The position numbers and the translations under genes were made by a program. Positions 8,216 to 16,003 of a DNA stretch of 37,712 nt are shown piece by piece; position 1 is the stretch's first letter, and each line of letters starts with the position of its first letter. The stretch covers positions 1 through 37,712 of the forward strand of contig JAFXDC010000054.1 of the NCBI GenBank assembly GCA_017516345.1. Direction: 5' to 3'. Origin of the DNA: Clostridia bacterium. GTDB taxonomy: Bacteria; Bacillota; Clostridia; Christensenellales; QALW01. The notes beneath the pieces were generated by a model. That model had not been told where the DNA came from. It did not search any database and saw only the letters and a program-made list of their open reading frames with translations.

Positions 8216-9103
8216 ATGAAGCAGGCAGTAATCGATATCGGCACCAATTCCACCCGCCTTTGCTTGGCAGAGGTCACGGCAGATAAGTCCCTTGCAAACA
8301 TAACCAAATTCCTTACCACTACCCGCCTCGGCGAGGGTAGCGCCGACGGCTTTTTACAGCCAACCCCTATGGAGCGCACCGCAAATGCAGTTGTTTCTTA
8401 CCACCGCCAAGCTGAGCAGTGCGGCGCCGAGAAGATCTACGTTTACGCCACCGCCGCTGTGCGCGAGGCACAAAATAAGCACGATTTTGCCCAATTGCTT
8501 CAAAATAACGGCATAAAGCTTGATATCCTGAGCGGTGAGCAGGAGGCAGAAATAGCCTACCTGGGCGCGGTGCAAGGCCCCGACAGCGCAGTCATCGACA
8601 TCGGCGGCGGCAGCACCGAGGTGATGCTAAAGCAAAACGGCAAGGTATGCGCACTAAGCCAAAGACTCGGCGCAGTACGTCTCTTTGAGCGCTTTGACGG
8701 CAGAAACGGAATAAGCACCTCCCTATTAAGCGAGGTAAGAAATTATATATCCCCCACCGTCGAGCAATACTCCGCCATTCACCCCGAAAGCGCCAAAAGC
8801 CTCGTCGGTGTTTCGGGTACCGCCACCACCCTCGCGGCAATGTTTTTGCAGCTTGATAAATATAGCGGACAAAAGGTACAAAACACTCGCCTGACCATTG
8901 ATAACGTGCGCGCTCTTATGACCGATCTTTTTCTCCCCATTGATAAGCGCCTGCTCATTCCGGGCGTTCCCGAAAACCGCGGCGATATCATCCCCTTCGG
9001 ATGCATCATCCTGGAAGCCATTATGACCCGCTACGGCTTTGACTCCCTCCGCGTCTCTGACACCGACTCACTTGAGGGATATCTGATGCTGAAAAATACC
9101 TGA
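8216..9103 (+). CDS. Ppx/GppA family exopolyphosphatase / pppGpp phosphohydrolase
   Basis: The 295-residue protein is the short, single ASKHA-domain form of Ppx/GppA. Members hydrolyse polyphosphate ends or pppGpp. The motifs are phosphate loop 1 DIGTNSTRL (Asp7), phosphate loop 2 DIGGGSTE (Asp128) and the glycine-rich GVSGTATTLAA segment. The C-terminal HD-like domain of long Ppx enzymes is absent, as is usual for this short class. The ATG at 8216 follows AAGGAGC. It probably shares a transcript with the MFS transporter upstream; a linked role in phosphate or stress signalling is inference only. Confidence 0.9.
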   Translation: MKQAVIDIGTNSTRLCLAEVTADKSLANITKFLTTTRLGEGSADGFLQPTPMERTANAVVSYHRQAEQCGAEKIYVYATAAVREAQNKHDFAQLLQNNGIKLDILSGEQEAEIAYLGAVQGPDSAVIDIGGGSTEVMLKQNGKVCALSQRLGAVRLFERFDGRNGISTSLLSEVRNYISPTVEQYSAIHPESAKSLVGVSGTATTLAAMFLQLDKYSGQKVQNTRLTIDNVRALMTDLFLPIDKRLLIPGVPENRGDIIPFGCIILEAIMTRYGFDSLRVSDTDSLEGYLMLKNT

Positions 9104-9114
9104 TCTTATCGATC

Positions 9115-9138
9115 ACGCCCCGAATGGGGCGTTTTTTT
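9115..9138 (+). terminator. Terminator of the Ppx/GppA gene
   Basis: The 7-bp stem (9115-9121 with 9126-9132), loop GAAT, is followed by seven T. Confidence 0.85.
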
Positions 9139-9187
9139 ATCTCCACCGCGCAATTACACCCCTCTTTTACCTCATCTCAAACACCGG

Positions 9188-9295
9188 TTTATGTGCGTCG
9201 CACAAGCCAAGTCGAAGCAAAAAAGTGCAGAGATAGGGCTTTATTCCTACCGCCTTTGCACCATAAAGTGCAGAGATAGTGCTTTATGGCACAAA
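9188..9295. repeat. Degenerate relative of the 3889-4011 palindrome
   Basis: The order CGCACAA, AGTCGA, AAAAAGTGCA, then GCTTTAT follows the right arm of the 3889-4011 element. Two near-identical units containing AAAGTGCAGAGATAG lie at 9219-9245 and 9261-9289. The second is itself a hairpin with CCATAAAG/CTTTATGG arms. It occupies the space between convergent terminators. Confidence 0.6.
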
Positions 9296-9328
9296 AAATA
9301 GGGCTCCGCAGGTTGCGGAGCCCTATTT
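9292..9328 (-). terminator. Terminator of the anti-sigma factor gene
   Basis: A perfect 15-bp stem (9296-9310 with 9314-9328) with a 3-base loop is followed on the minus strand by six T. It ends the sigma/anti-sigma operon. Confidence 0.85.
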
Positions 9329-9344
9329 AACATGTTATGTGCTG

Positions 9345-11039
9345 TTAGTCGTCGATGTCCTTCTCACTCTTGAGGATCTCGCCGGTTTGGGCGTCCACCT
9401 CATAATCATACTCAAAGGAGCCGCTTCTGAATTCGATCTCGTAGACCTCTTTACCGTTTTCACGGTCAAGCTCACATTCAAAGCCCTTGATATCAGCAGA
9501 GGTAAGTCCTGCGTGTGCAAGAGCATTGTCGCGGGCGTCCTGTACACTTATACGGCCTTGAGTGCTCTGAGAGGGGGTCTGCTCGGGTGCGGCGGAGGCT
9601 GTAGGCTTGCGCTCGGCTTCCTTTTCATGCTTGAGGATATCCCCGCTTACGGCATCGATCTCATAGTCGTACTCATAGCCGTCGCAGTAGAACTCAATGT
9701 CATAGACCTGTCTGCCATCTTCATTGTCAAGCTCGGAGAAGTATCCGACCACGGTTGCGGGATCCACCCCTGCATGAGCCAGAGCGGCATCCTTGGCCTG
9801 CTGGACCGAGATGACCTTCTGCGTGCTCTCGGTCTTGTGCTCACCCTTGTATTTGGAGGTGATTATCTCCTTGGTCTGGGCGTTGATACGGTATTCGTAT
9901 TCAAGGCCGCCCGCCTCAAACTCTACCTCGTAGACGTCAAGGCCGTTCTTGCGGTCAAGCTCCACGTCAAGGTCGCGTGCGTTTGCAAGCTCTACCTTGG
10001 CATGCGCCAGAGCAATGTCTCTTGCCTCCTGCGCGGTAAATGCAGGCTTGAGCTGGGTGTGTGAGTCATCGTCATGCTGCTTATGCTTGCAGCGTACGAT
10101 CTGACCGGTGGTGGCGTTGATGATGTGCTCGTAATCCATTCCCTGGAAATCGTAGTCTACGTCGTATACCATTACTCCGCCCTTAAGGTCAAGCTCTACC
10201 TCAAGGTCTGTTACCTGCTCCCGGGTAAGGGAGGCATGGTCAAGTGCTACCTTAAGAGCCGCCTCGCGGGAGATATAAGCGTCGGTGCTGGCAGAGCCGC
10301 TCTTGTCTACGGCGCTGTTGTCCACCTTGTTGGAGGAGAGCAGAACGCTCAGCTCATTGATGCTAAGGGTGGCAAGCTGATCCGCAAGCATTTCGGGATT
10401 CCTTTTCACGATGGCAAGTATAAGCTCAGCCTTGCCCTCGGAGATGCCATGCTTGTTTGCAAGTATCTCTGCCTGATCATCGTCATCGGCAACCACTACG
10501 CCGATAACTGCGCCGCCGCCAAGCTCGGTCGCCGCAAGCAGCTCGTCAAGCTTTGCCATTACGCTTTTTTCCACCGTCAGGGCATCCTTACCGTCAACGC
10601 TTACCAGAACCGAGTTAGATCTGTCGTTAAGATGACCGTTTTTCACTAATGCGCCGATAACCGCGTGGAGTGCAACGTTGGTGTCTGTTCCCTTAAGGTC
10701 AAGGCCCGCCAGGAGCTCTCTTGCATCGTCGTTAAGTGCAACCACATCCACCACCTTGTCAGCACTGTTTACCTTAAGCTGAAGGCTGGGGTTAACGTCA
10801 AGTCCGATATACGTTACCGCTGTATTGTCGTTATATATTCCTGCGCCAACCATCACTACCGCCACAAGAACGATGAGTGCTGCCGCTACGCTAAGTATCT
10901 TTTTTAAATTGTTTCTTTTTTTCATTATGATTACGTCTCCCTTCTGCTTGTCGCACTGTCGGAGAATGTTATCAAAATTATTCCTGCTATAGCTTCTGAC
11001 TGCGTTTTTAATTCTTTTTTCTACATCCTTATTACGCAT
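9345..11039 (-). CDS. RsgI-like transmembrane anti-sigma factor with four PepSY-like repeats
   Basis: The 564-residue protein has a short cytoplasmic N-terminus (about 1-45, RNKDVEKRIKNAV) typical of RsgI-type anti-sigma domains. One transmembrane helix follows (about 50-70), then the RsgI-like extracellular segment YIGLDVNPSLQLKVN. Four PepSY-like units start near residues 253, 332, 409 and 495, each of the form A-x-x-x-AL-x-HA ... ELD-x-x-(N/D)G ... Y-(E/D)-(V/I)-(E/D)-F ... A-x-(T/S)-G-(E/D/Q)-I. A Pro/Ser/Thr-rich linker separates units three and four. It presumably holds the sigma factor encoded just upstream and releases it on an envelope signal. The ATG at 11039 is chosen because GGAGG lies 9 bases upstream and it overlaps the sigma stop by 8 bases; an ATG at 11048 is too close to that site. 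Confidence 0.85.
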   Translation of the reverse strand: MRNKDVEKRIKNAVRSYSRNNFDNILRQCDKQKGDVIIMKKRNNLKKILSVAAALIVLVAVVMVGAGIYNDNTAVTYIGLDVNPSLQLKVNSADKVVDVVALNDDARELLAGLDLKGTDTNVALHAVIGALVKNGHLNDRSNSVLVSVDGKDALTVEKSVMAKLDELLAATELGGGAVIGVVVADDDDQAEILANKHGISEGKAELILAIVKRNPEMLADQLATLSINELSVLLSSNKVDNSAVDKSGSASTDAYISREAALKVALDHASLTREQVTDLEVELDLKGGVMVYDVDYDFQGMDYEHIINATTGQIVRCKHKQHDDDSHTQLKPAFTAQEARDIALAHAKVELANARDLDVELDRKNGLDVYEVEFEAGGLEYEYRINAQTKEIITSKYKGEHKTESTQKVISVQQAKDAALAHAGVDPATVVGYFSELDNEDGRQVYDIEFYCDGYEYDYEIDAVSGDILKHEKEAERKPTASAAPEQTPSQSTQGRISVQDARDNALAHAGLTSADIKGFECELDRENGKEVYEIEFRSGSFEYDYEVDAQTGEILKSEKDIDD

Positions 11040-11592
11040 CAAATTCATCCTCCAGACATTTTTTTAATTTTTTTAGTGATCTGTTATATTTAGAAAGTAC
11101 GGTGGAGAGCGGAAGCTGCATTACGCTTGCGATCTCTCTGTGCTTCATTCCCTGAGTGTGGAGCATTACTATCTGTCGCTCCTCCTCCCCCAGCAGATTA
11201 AGCAAGGCATTGAGTGCCATGCGATCCTCCACCGAGGCATCGCTGTGGGGTATCTCGGGAACCTCCGCGCCTGAGCTCTTCATGCTTTTTCTCAGCGCCG
11301 TCATGGCAAGATTCTTGGTGATGGTATATATCCACGCCCTCGCGTTGCTTCCGGGTCTGTATTGGCTTGCACAAGACCATATCTTAACGAATACCTCCTG
11401 CTGCACGTCCTGTGCCTCATGATGATTCTTAAGTATGGACAGCGCGTATCCGAAAACACCGTCCGCCATGTTGCTGTAAAGCTCCTCCAGCGCTTCCTTG
11501 CTTTTTTCGGCTATCGCCGCAAGGCATCTGTCCGGAGAAAAAACTTCTTTATTGGGTTCGGTTGACGTCATACCAAACATAAATAAGAACAT
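11032..11592 (-). CDS. ECF-type RNA polymerase sigma factor
   Basis: The 186-residue protein has sigma region 2 (LYSNMADGVFGYALSILKN, then HEAQDVQQEVFVKIW) and region 4 (LLGEEERQIVMLHTQG, then HREIASVMQLPLSTVLSKYN), joined by an acidic linker. It directs polymerase to an envelope-stress or surface regulon. The ATG at 11592 is used because an AGAGAGAGAG purine tract precedes it; an internal ATG at 11571 is possible. Its 3' end overlaps the anti-sigma gene by 8 bases, the classic coupled arrangement. ECF rather than SigI sequence paired with an RsgI-like partner is worth noting. Confidence 0.9.
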   Translation of the reverse strand: MFLFMFGMTSTEPNKEVFSPDRCLAAIAEKSKEALEELYSNMADGVFGYALSILKNHHEAQDVQQEVFVKIWSCASQYRPGSNARAWIYTITKNLAMTALRKSMKSSGAEVPEIPHSDASVEDRMALNALLNLLGEEERQIVMLHTQGMKHREIASVMQLPLSTVLSKYNRSLKKLKKCLEDEFDA

Positions 11593-11625
11593 TTTCTCTC
11601 TCTCTTTCCGTCTTCTCGTAAATAT

Positions 11626-11644
11626 AACGCACAAGGGATGCGTT
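11626..11644. promoter_or_regulatory. Inverted repeat upstream of the sigma factor gene
   Basis: AACGCA (11626-11631) and TGCGTT (11639-11644) are reverse complements with AT-rich flanks (ATA...TTAT), about 35-50 bases upstream of the ATG. It could be an operator or part of an autoregulated promoter. The rest of 11656-11837 is very AT-rich, with no gene seen. Confidence 0.35.
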
Positions 11645-11837
11645 TTATTGCACAAATTTTCAGAAAACTTTAAAAAATTTTTTGATGCTTTCCTTTTGCC
11701 CGCTATACATATATTTATATAGCACTTTTTGCATCACCATTATGATATATTATTTTTGTGATTTTTTCAATATATTTTTGATCTCCCCGGTCATATTTAT
11801 TAATTATAAAATTTTTTAAAAAATTTAAAAAAATCTC

Positions 11838-11866
11838 TTGACAAATTTCCCTTATTGAGATATTAT
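11838..11866 (+). promoter_or_regulatory. Strong promoter of the Fur/PerR-type regulator
   Basis: A perfect TTGACA (11838-11843), 17-base spacer and TATTAT (11861-11866) are present. The overlapping sequence TTATTGAGATATTATATCATTAA is AT-rich and partly symmetrical, as expected for a Fur/PerR operator and autoregulation, but it is not a clean Per box. Confidence 0.7.
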
Positions 11867-11915
11867 ATCATTAAGGATAAGGAATAAGTCCTAAAACGAC
11901 TCAAGGAGGGGCAGG

Positions 11916-12299
11916 ATGCAACAGAAGGCCAAGCGCAACACAAGGCAAAAGCAGCTGGTTCGGTCGGTGTTTGAGAAAATGTACAATCACCCGACGGCCG
12001 ATATGGTATGTGCCGAGGTTGCCAAGGCAGATCCCACCATCGGCAGAGCCACGGTGTATCGCTTGCTCAACTCCCTCGTTGAGGAGGGCAGCGCCATAAA
12101 GGTGCCGGTACACGACGGGGCAGACCGCTACGATATTACGGTCAAGCCGCACGATCATGCAAAATGCCTGCAATGCGGCAAGGTGTTAGACGTATCGGTG
12201 GAGGGCGAGCTTCCAAGGGTCAAGGATGTAGACTTTACCGTGCAGGGCGGAGCGGTCCTATATTACGGATTGTGCCGTGAATGCTCACAAAATACTTAA
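11916..12299 (+). CDS. Fur family metalloregulator (PerR-like)
   Basis: The 127-residue protein has the N-terminal winged helix (VCAEVAKADPTIGRATVYRLL) and the C-terminal metal-binding dimer domain. Cys84-x2-Cys87 and Cys120-x2-Cys123 form the structural zinc site, and the HDH before the first pair (79-81) supplies regulatory-site ligands. The adjoining rubrerythrin favours a peroxide-responsive PerR over an iron-sensing Fur, by context only. The ATG at 11916 follows AAGGAGG. The gene is 38 bases upstream of rubrerythrin and probably cotranscribed with it, an arrangement known for PerR-controlled peroxide defence in clostridia. Confidence 0.9.
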   Translation: MQQKAKRNTRQKQLVRSVFEKMYNHPTADMVCAEVAKADPTIGRATVYRLLNSLVEEGSAIKVPVHDGADRYDITVKPHDHAKCLQCGKVLDVSVEGELPRVKDVDFTVQGGAVLYYGLCRECSQNT

Positions 12300-12337
12300 A
12301 AATCAAAAAATATTTATAATTAAAGGAGAAAAAAGTT

Positions 12338-12880
12338 ATGTCAAAATTCGTATGTCAAGTTTGTGGTTATGTTCATGAGGGTCCCGAGGCTCCCGAAAAA
12401 TGCCCCGTTTGCAAGGCTCCCGCCTCCAAGTTCACCAAGCAGGATGCTGAGATGACCTGGGCTGCAGAGCACGTTGTCGGCGTTGCCTCCGATGCTCCCG
12501 AGGATATCAAGGAGGATCTGCGCGCCAACTTTATGGGCGAGTGCACCGAGGTTGGTATGTATCTTGCAATGGCAAGAGTTGCTCACCGTGAGGGATATCC
12601 CGAGATCGGTCTTTACTGGGAGAAGGCAGCCTTCGAGGAGGCAGAGCACGCCGCTAAGTTCGCCGAGCTTCTCGGTGAGGTGGTAACCGATTCCACCAAG
12701 AAGAACCTTGAGATGAGAGTAGAGGCCGAGAACGGCGCTACCGCCGGCAAGAACGACCTTGCCAAGCGCGCTAAGGCCCTCAACCTCGACGCCATCCACG
12801 ACACCGTTCACGAAATGGCTCGCGACGAAGCTCGCCACGGCAAAGCCTTCGAAGGCCTGCTGAATCGCTACTTTAAGTAA
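12338..12880 (+). CDS. Reverse rubrerythrin (peroxide scavenger)
   Basis: The 180-residue protein has the rubredoxin-like Fe(Cys)4 domain first (Cys6, Cys9, Cys22, Cys25) and the ferritin-like di-iron domain second. Carboxylate/His ligand segments appear in [32 protein letters not shown] and [16 protein letters not shown]. This reversed order defines the reverse rubrerythrins of anaerobes, which reduce hydrogen peroxide using NAD(P)H-derived electrons. The ATG at 12338 follows AAAGGAG. Its last 19 codons are duplicated at 13251-13307, with different codons at the very end, suggesting the 3' end was replaced during an insertion. Confidence 0.95.
   Translation: MSKFVCQVCGYVHEGPEAPEKCPVCKAPASKFTKQDAEMTWAAEHVVGVASDAPEDIKEDLRANFMGECTEVGMYLAMARVAHREGYPEIGLYWEKAAFEEAEHAAKFAELLGEVVTDSTKKNLEMRVEAENGATAGKNDLAKRAKALNLDAIHDTVHEMARDEARHGKAFEGLLNRYFK
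12830..12855 (+). repeat. 26-bp direct repeat, left copy (within rubrerythrin 3' end)
   Basis: This segment, beginning GCTCGCCACGGC, is identical to 13257-13282. The two copies are 427 bases apart and bracket the CPCC cassette like attachment-site or recombination duplications. Confidence 0.85.
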
Positions 12881-12894
12881 GATAATCAATGTAG

Positions 12895-12922
12895 GGCGGG
12901 GGCTTGCTCCCGCCTTATTTTT
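12895..12922 (+). terminator. Terminator of rubrerythrin
   Basis: The GGCGGG/CCCGCC stem (12895-12900 with 12909-12914) is followed by TTATTTTT. The promoter of the next gene overlaps its loop and right arm. Confidence 0.65.
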
Positions 12923-12932
12923 GTGCTATACT
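12904..12932 (+). promoter_or_regulatory. Promoter of the CPCC gene
   Basis: TTGCTC (12904-12909) and TATACT (12927-12932) are separated by 17 bases, just upstream of the CPCC ribosome binding site. The gene can therefore be expressed independently of rubrerythrin. Confidence 0.5.
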
Positions 12933-12958
12933 TTTGGTAGCGGAAGGAGGTGGTAACT

Positions 12959-13252
12959 ATGTGGAAATGGATTTCTAAGAAGAAACTCAAAGAAAAGAAA
13001 CACAAGTGCCCTTGTTGCGGTTATATTACCATCGCTGATGACCAAGGTTTCCCCTGTTTTGGTGATATTTGCCCGGTCTGCTTTTGGGAAATCGATTCTT
13101 TGTCCGGGCCTGATGAACCGTCTGACTCAAATCACGGACTAACATTGTTCCAGGCACAACAAAACTATCAAGCCTTTGGTGCCTGCGATAAAAAGAGCCT
13201 AAAATTTGTCCGGGCCCCCAAGCCCGAGGAACTGTCCACTATTAACAACTGA
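12959..13252 (+). CDS. CPCC-type cysteine-rich small protein
   Basis: The 97-residue protein has a zinc-ribbon-like module: Cys17-Pro-Cys19-Cys20-Gly-Tyr, then FPCFGDICPVCFWEID (Cys33, Cys38, Cys41). This is the Cys-rich CPCC family, whose function is not established. A highly basic N-terminus (ISKKKLKEKKHK) precedes it. The ATG at 12959 has AAGGAGG 8 bases upstream, better than the GTG at 12950. The gene sits between two copies of the rubrerythrin 3' end and carries its own promoter, so it looks like an inserted cassette. Its stop codon overlaps the start of the duplicated segment. Confidence 0.85.
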   Translation: MWKWISKKKLKEKKHKCPCCGYITIADDQGFPCFGDICPVCFWEIDSLSGPDEPSDSNHGLTLFQAQQNYQAFGACDKKSLKFVRAPKPEELSTINN

Positions 13253-13307
13253 CGAGGCTCGCCACGGCAAAGCCTTCGAAGGTCTCCTTGCAAGATACTT
13301 CAAGTAA
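13251..13307 (+). pseudogene. Duplicated rubrerythrin 3'-end remnant
   Basis: Nineteen in-frame codons read [18 protein letters not shown] and a stop, matching the last residues of the intact rubrerythrin except one (Ala for Asn). Nothing of the rest of the gene is present. It is followed by a rubrerythrin-type terminator, so this may be the original 3' end, displaced when the CPCC cassette entered. Confidence 0.85.
13257..13282 (+). repeat. 26-bp direct repeat, right copy
   Basis: Identical to 12830-12855; it marks the right border of the probable CPCC cassette. Confidence 0.85.
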
Positions 13308-13326
13308 TACATATATAAAAGCAAAA

Positions 13327-13352
13327 GCAGAGGCAACGCCTCTGCTTTTTTT
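13327..13352. terminator. Bidirectional terminator
   Basis: The 8-bp stem (13327-13334 with 13338-13345), loop AAC, is followed by seven T on the plus strand. On the minus strand TTTTGCTTTT follows, so it can also end the operon arriving from 13368. Confidence 0.8.
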
Positions 13353-13367
13353 ACAATTCAAATATAA

Positions 13368-13886
13368 TTATTTTGAATAAAATAGGTTTTCCTTATGTCT
13401 TGTGTGATTGCCGCCACCGCTGGGCTTGTAATCATTATGAATATACGTGTATATATGATCCTCATCATCCGAGTCAGCATCATCCACCTCTTTGTAATCA
13501 GGTATCTTTATCTTTCCTATCTCTTTCTGAACGTCACGCAATACCTTAGCATTAGCGGAAAGCAAGCTTACCCCGCTACCCGCATTTTCCACCATGGCGG
13601 CGCGCCCAATAAGCATACCGGATACTGCCGCTCCTATACCTAAAACTATCAATATTGAAATTACCGTAAGCACTATTGTGCCGATAATTAAGAATGCTCT
13701 ATTGTAATAGCTTCCAAATCTGATGCACACAAAGCAAAGCAATGCACCACTCAAGCCCAATAACACAGCCACTACTGTAGCTATCGACTTTACCCGATCC
13801 GCGGCGGCAAATACATTTGTCGCCACCTCTCTATTGTCCACTCTGAAGGCTCCGTTGTTAAGTCTTTTATAAAAAGTATTTCTCAT
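13368..13886 (-). CDS. Small membrane protein with two transmembrane helices
   Basis: The 172-residue protein has two hydrophobic segments (about 35-56, TVVAVLLGLSGALLCFVCI, and about 65-92, FLIIGTIVLTVISILIVLGIG). A cytoplasmic-looking C-terminus follows with an acidic DDADSDDEDH patch and a basic HTRHKENLF tail. No family was recognised. It starts one base after the stop of the DUF2130 gene, with GAGAGG inside that gene's end, so the two are translationally linked. It could anchor or be gated by the DUF2130 protein, or act as a pore-like effector; both are inference. Confidence 0.75.
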   Translation of the reverse strand: MRNTFYKRLNNGAFRVDNREVATNVFAAADRVKSIATVVAVLLGLSGALLCFVCIRFGSYYNRAFLIIGTIVLTVISILIVLGIGAAVSGMLIGRAAMVENAGSGVSLLSANAKVLRDVQKEIGKIKIPDYKEVDDADSDDEDHIYTYIHNDYKPSGGGNHTRHKENLFYSK

Positions 13887-13887
13887 A

Positions 13888-15036
13888 TTATTCTACCTCT
13901 CTATTGCTTATTATCTGCTCCTTAACTGACGGAGCATTTTTTGTGATCTTTTCCACCGTAAGATTCTCCTGTGCTTTGTTGTTGGCAAGGCGCAGATTGT
14001 TTTCCGACTTGATGAGATTTTCCTTAACCTTATTAAGGTGCTTAATGGTTGTGTCTATCTCGTCAATGGCATCCTTAAACTGTCTTCCTGCAAGCTCATA
14101 ATTGCGCATAAACTCTTTTTTAAACAGCTCCATATTGCTCTCGAAGTTGGTCAGATCGATGTCGCGGCGCTTGATCTGAAGCATCTCTTTTTTATACCTC
14201 ATTGCGTTAAGGGAGGCATTTCGCAAAAGAGAAATAATGGGGATAAAAAACTGCGGACGGACAACAAACATTTTGTCATATTTATAAGAAACATCCACGA
14301 TGCCCTTGTTATAAAGCTCGCTGTCAGGCTCAAGCATGGATACAAGCACTGCATACTCGCATTTTTTCTCCCTGCGATCCTTGTCAAGCTCCTTAAAGAA
14401 ATGCTCATTCTTTTGCTTGGTGGCGGTGGTGTCGCTCTCGTTTTTCATCTCGAACATGATGGAGAGTATCTCATCTCCGTCATCATCACACTCGCGGAAG
14501 ATGAAATCCCCCTTGCTTCCGTACCTGACGTCATTGTCCTTTTCAAAGTACGCCTTAGGGAACGCGGTCATACGAATATTGTTAAACTCCGCAAGGCAAT
14601 GCTGCTCAAGGCTCTCACCAATCATTTTGGTGGAAAGACTCTGCTTGTAGTTTTTATAATAATCAAGCTCGGTTTCCATAGCCTTTACGGTCATCGCATG
14701 CTCCTGCTGGATACCGCTAATAACACTTCTGTATTCATCCTCCTTGGAGCGAATATGCTCCGCATGCTTGGCACTGAGCTTCTGTATCTCTAACTGAAGC
14801 CTTGTCTCGCTGTTTTCAAGCCTGCCGTTCAGGTCGGCTATACGGGACTTATAGCCCTCCTCCACATTCTTTACCGCAAGCTCTCTTTGAAGCTCAAAGT
14901 TATTCTTGTCCTGCTCACGGTATCTTTGCAGCTCCTTCTCAAATTCGCTATCGCGAACCTGCTTTACTATATTGGCATATCCCGCCTCGTCAATTTTAAA
15001 AGCCTCCCCGCATTTGGGGCAAATAATATTGTTCAT
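13888..15036 (-). CDS. DUF2130 domain protein, possible PD-(D/E)XK nuclease
   Basis: The 382-residue protein has an N-terminal half zinc-ribbon (CPKCGEAF), a long coiled coil (about 25-130), a central DUF2130 core and a second coiled coil near the C-terminus. In the core, KGDFIFRE (Asp177) and IMFEMKNE (Glu196, Lys198) fit the PD-(D/E)XK nuclease layout; catalysis is not proven. DUF2130 proteins are uncharacterised. The ATG at 15036 follows AGGAGAG. The gene lies between an HTH regulator (27-base gap) and a two-helix membrane protein (1-base gap), a coherent three-gene operon suggestive of defence or DNA-damage function. Confidence 0.85.
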   Translation of the reverse strand: MNNIICPKCGEAFKIDEAGYANIVKQVRDSEFEKELQRYREQDKNNFELQRELAVKNVEEGYKSRIADLNGRLENSETRLQLEIQKLSAKHAEHIRSKEDEYRSVISGIQQEHAMTVKAMETELDYYKNYKQSLSTKMIGESLEQHCLAEFNNIRMTAFPKAYFEKDNDVRYGSKGDFIFRECDDDGDEILSIMFEMKNESDTTATKQKNEHFFKELDKDRREKKCEYAVLVSMLEPDSELYNKGIVDVSYKYDKMFVVRPQFFIPIISLLRNASLNAMRYKKEMLQIKRRDIDLTNFESNMELFKKEFMRNYELAGRQFKDAIDEIDTTIKHLNKVKENLIKSENNLRLANNKAQENLTVEKITKNAPSVKEQIISNREVE

Positions 15037-15063
15037 AAATAAACTCTCCTAACAACTAATTTT

Positions 15064-15861
15064 TTAATGTTTTCGGTCTTGTTCAAAACCTACACTGTCC
15101 AGTATTTCTGCAAGCCACATGGCGTAAACATCGGCAAAATTCAGCTGTTCCGGGTTTTTTACCGCAAAAAACCTGTTTTGGTCAACTGTAAGTAACAGGA
15201 GAGATCTATAACAATTCCTTTGTTCCGAATCCGATATTAAGGTGTTATTCCACTCAGATAATGAATCACAAAACTTAGTCAGCTTTTCATAAACCTTTTT
15301 ATCTTTAAGAAGAAACTCCTCCTGCTTTAAAACAAGCTCCACCTTTTCAAGACTCTCACGGCAATATGCTTGCGATGCACGATATTCATCACCTGTAAGC
15401 TCCAGATAACTCTCATATTTAGCTTTTATTGCAGGCGTTGCGTGGCATCTTTCAAATCCCGCGGTTGTCTTAAATAATTGCAAATACTCATATATTGCAT
15501 CACTTATTCGCTTTACCGACATAAACCTTTCAATACAAAGCCATTCTTTATTGGCATAGGATATTTCCTGCAGGAAGCACATCTTATCCACGTTTAAAGC
15601 ATCGGCTATGTTATCCAAATCCTCTACGGTGCAATTAGGCTGATGATCACCAAACCTCCAGCTATGAACAGTAGCTCCCGACACTATAGACCCATCGATT
15701 TGAATCAACTTACCAAATTCCTTCTCGTAGGACTCAATTTTACCATTGCTATCCGGATCTTGCTTTTTATAATAATCCTTGAAAAGACTATTGAAGCTCC
15801 CATTATTGAAACGATACTTTTTATTACCAATTTCAAATGCTTTATTGTATTTTTTTGCCAT
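15064..15861 (-). CDS. HTH (XRE-like) protein with helical C-terminal domain
   Basis: The 265-residue form starts at the ATG at 15861. An HTH of Cro/C1 type is likely around residues 55-110: SGATVHSWRFGDHQPN is the recognition-helix-like stretch, followed by LDNIADALNVD. The C-terminal 150 residues look all-helical and carry no known motif. It heads the operon with the DUF2130 and membrane genes and could be its repressor or sensor. An upstream in-frame TTG at 15924 would add 21 residues; a strong AAAGGAGGTG lies 13 bases before it, inside a hairpin, whereas the ATG has only a weak AAGAAAG site. The start is therefore uncertain. Confidence 0.75.
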   Translation of the reverse strand: MAKKYNKAFEIGNKKYRFNNGSFNSLFKDYYKKQDPDSNGKIESYEKEFGKLIQIDGSIVSGATVHSWRFGDHQPNCTVEDLDNIADALNVDKMCFLQEISYANKEWLCIERFMSVKRISDAIYEYLQLFKTTAGFERCHATPAIKAKYESYLELTGDEYRASQAYCRESLEKVELVLKQEEFLLKDKKVYEKLTKFCDSLSEWNNTLISDSEQRNCYRSLLLLTVDQNRFFAVKNPEQLNFADVYAMWLAEILDSVGFEQDRKH

Positions 15862-15926
15862 GATTTGCTTTCTTGCCCTATATGCATCATTAATAACAAC
15901 AGCGCTATTTTTATTAATGTACAAAC

Positions 15927-15943
15927 AGGAGCAAGCACCTCCT
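15927..15943 (-). promoter_or_regulatory. Hairpin sequestering a Shine-Dalgarno sequence
   Basis: On the minus strand AGGAG-GTGCTTG-CTCCT forms a 5-bp stem that hides the only strong ribosome binding site of the HTH gene's leader. A larger inverted repeat, CGTCCG/CGGACG (15963-15968 with 15993-15998), lies upstream. Together they suggest translational control of the operon. Confidence 0.45.
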
Positions 15944-16003
15944 TTGATTTTATAATGTTTACCGTCCGAGCTCTTGGGCGAAACATCCTCAACGGACGCT
16001 TAT

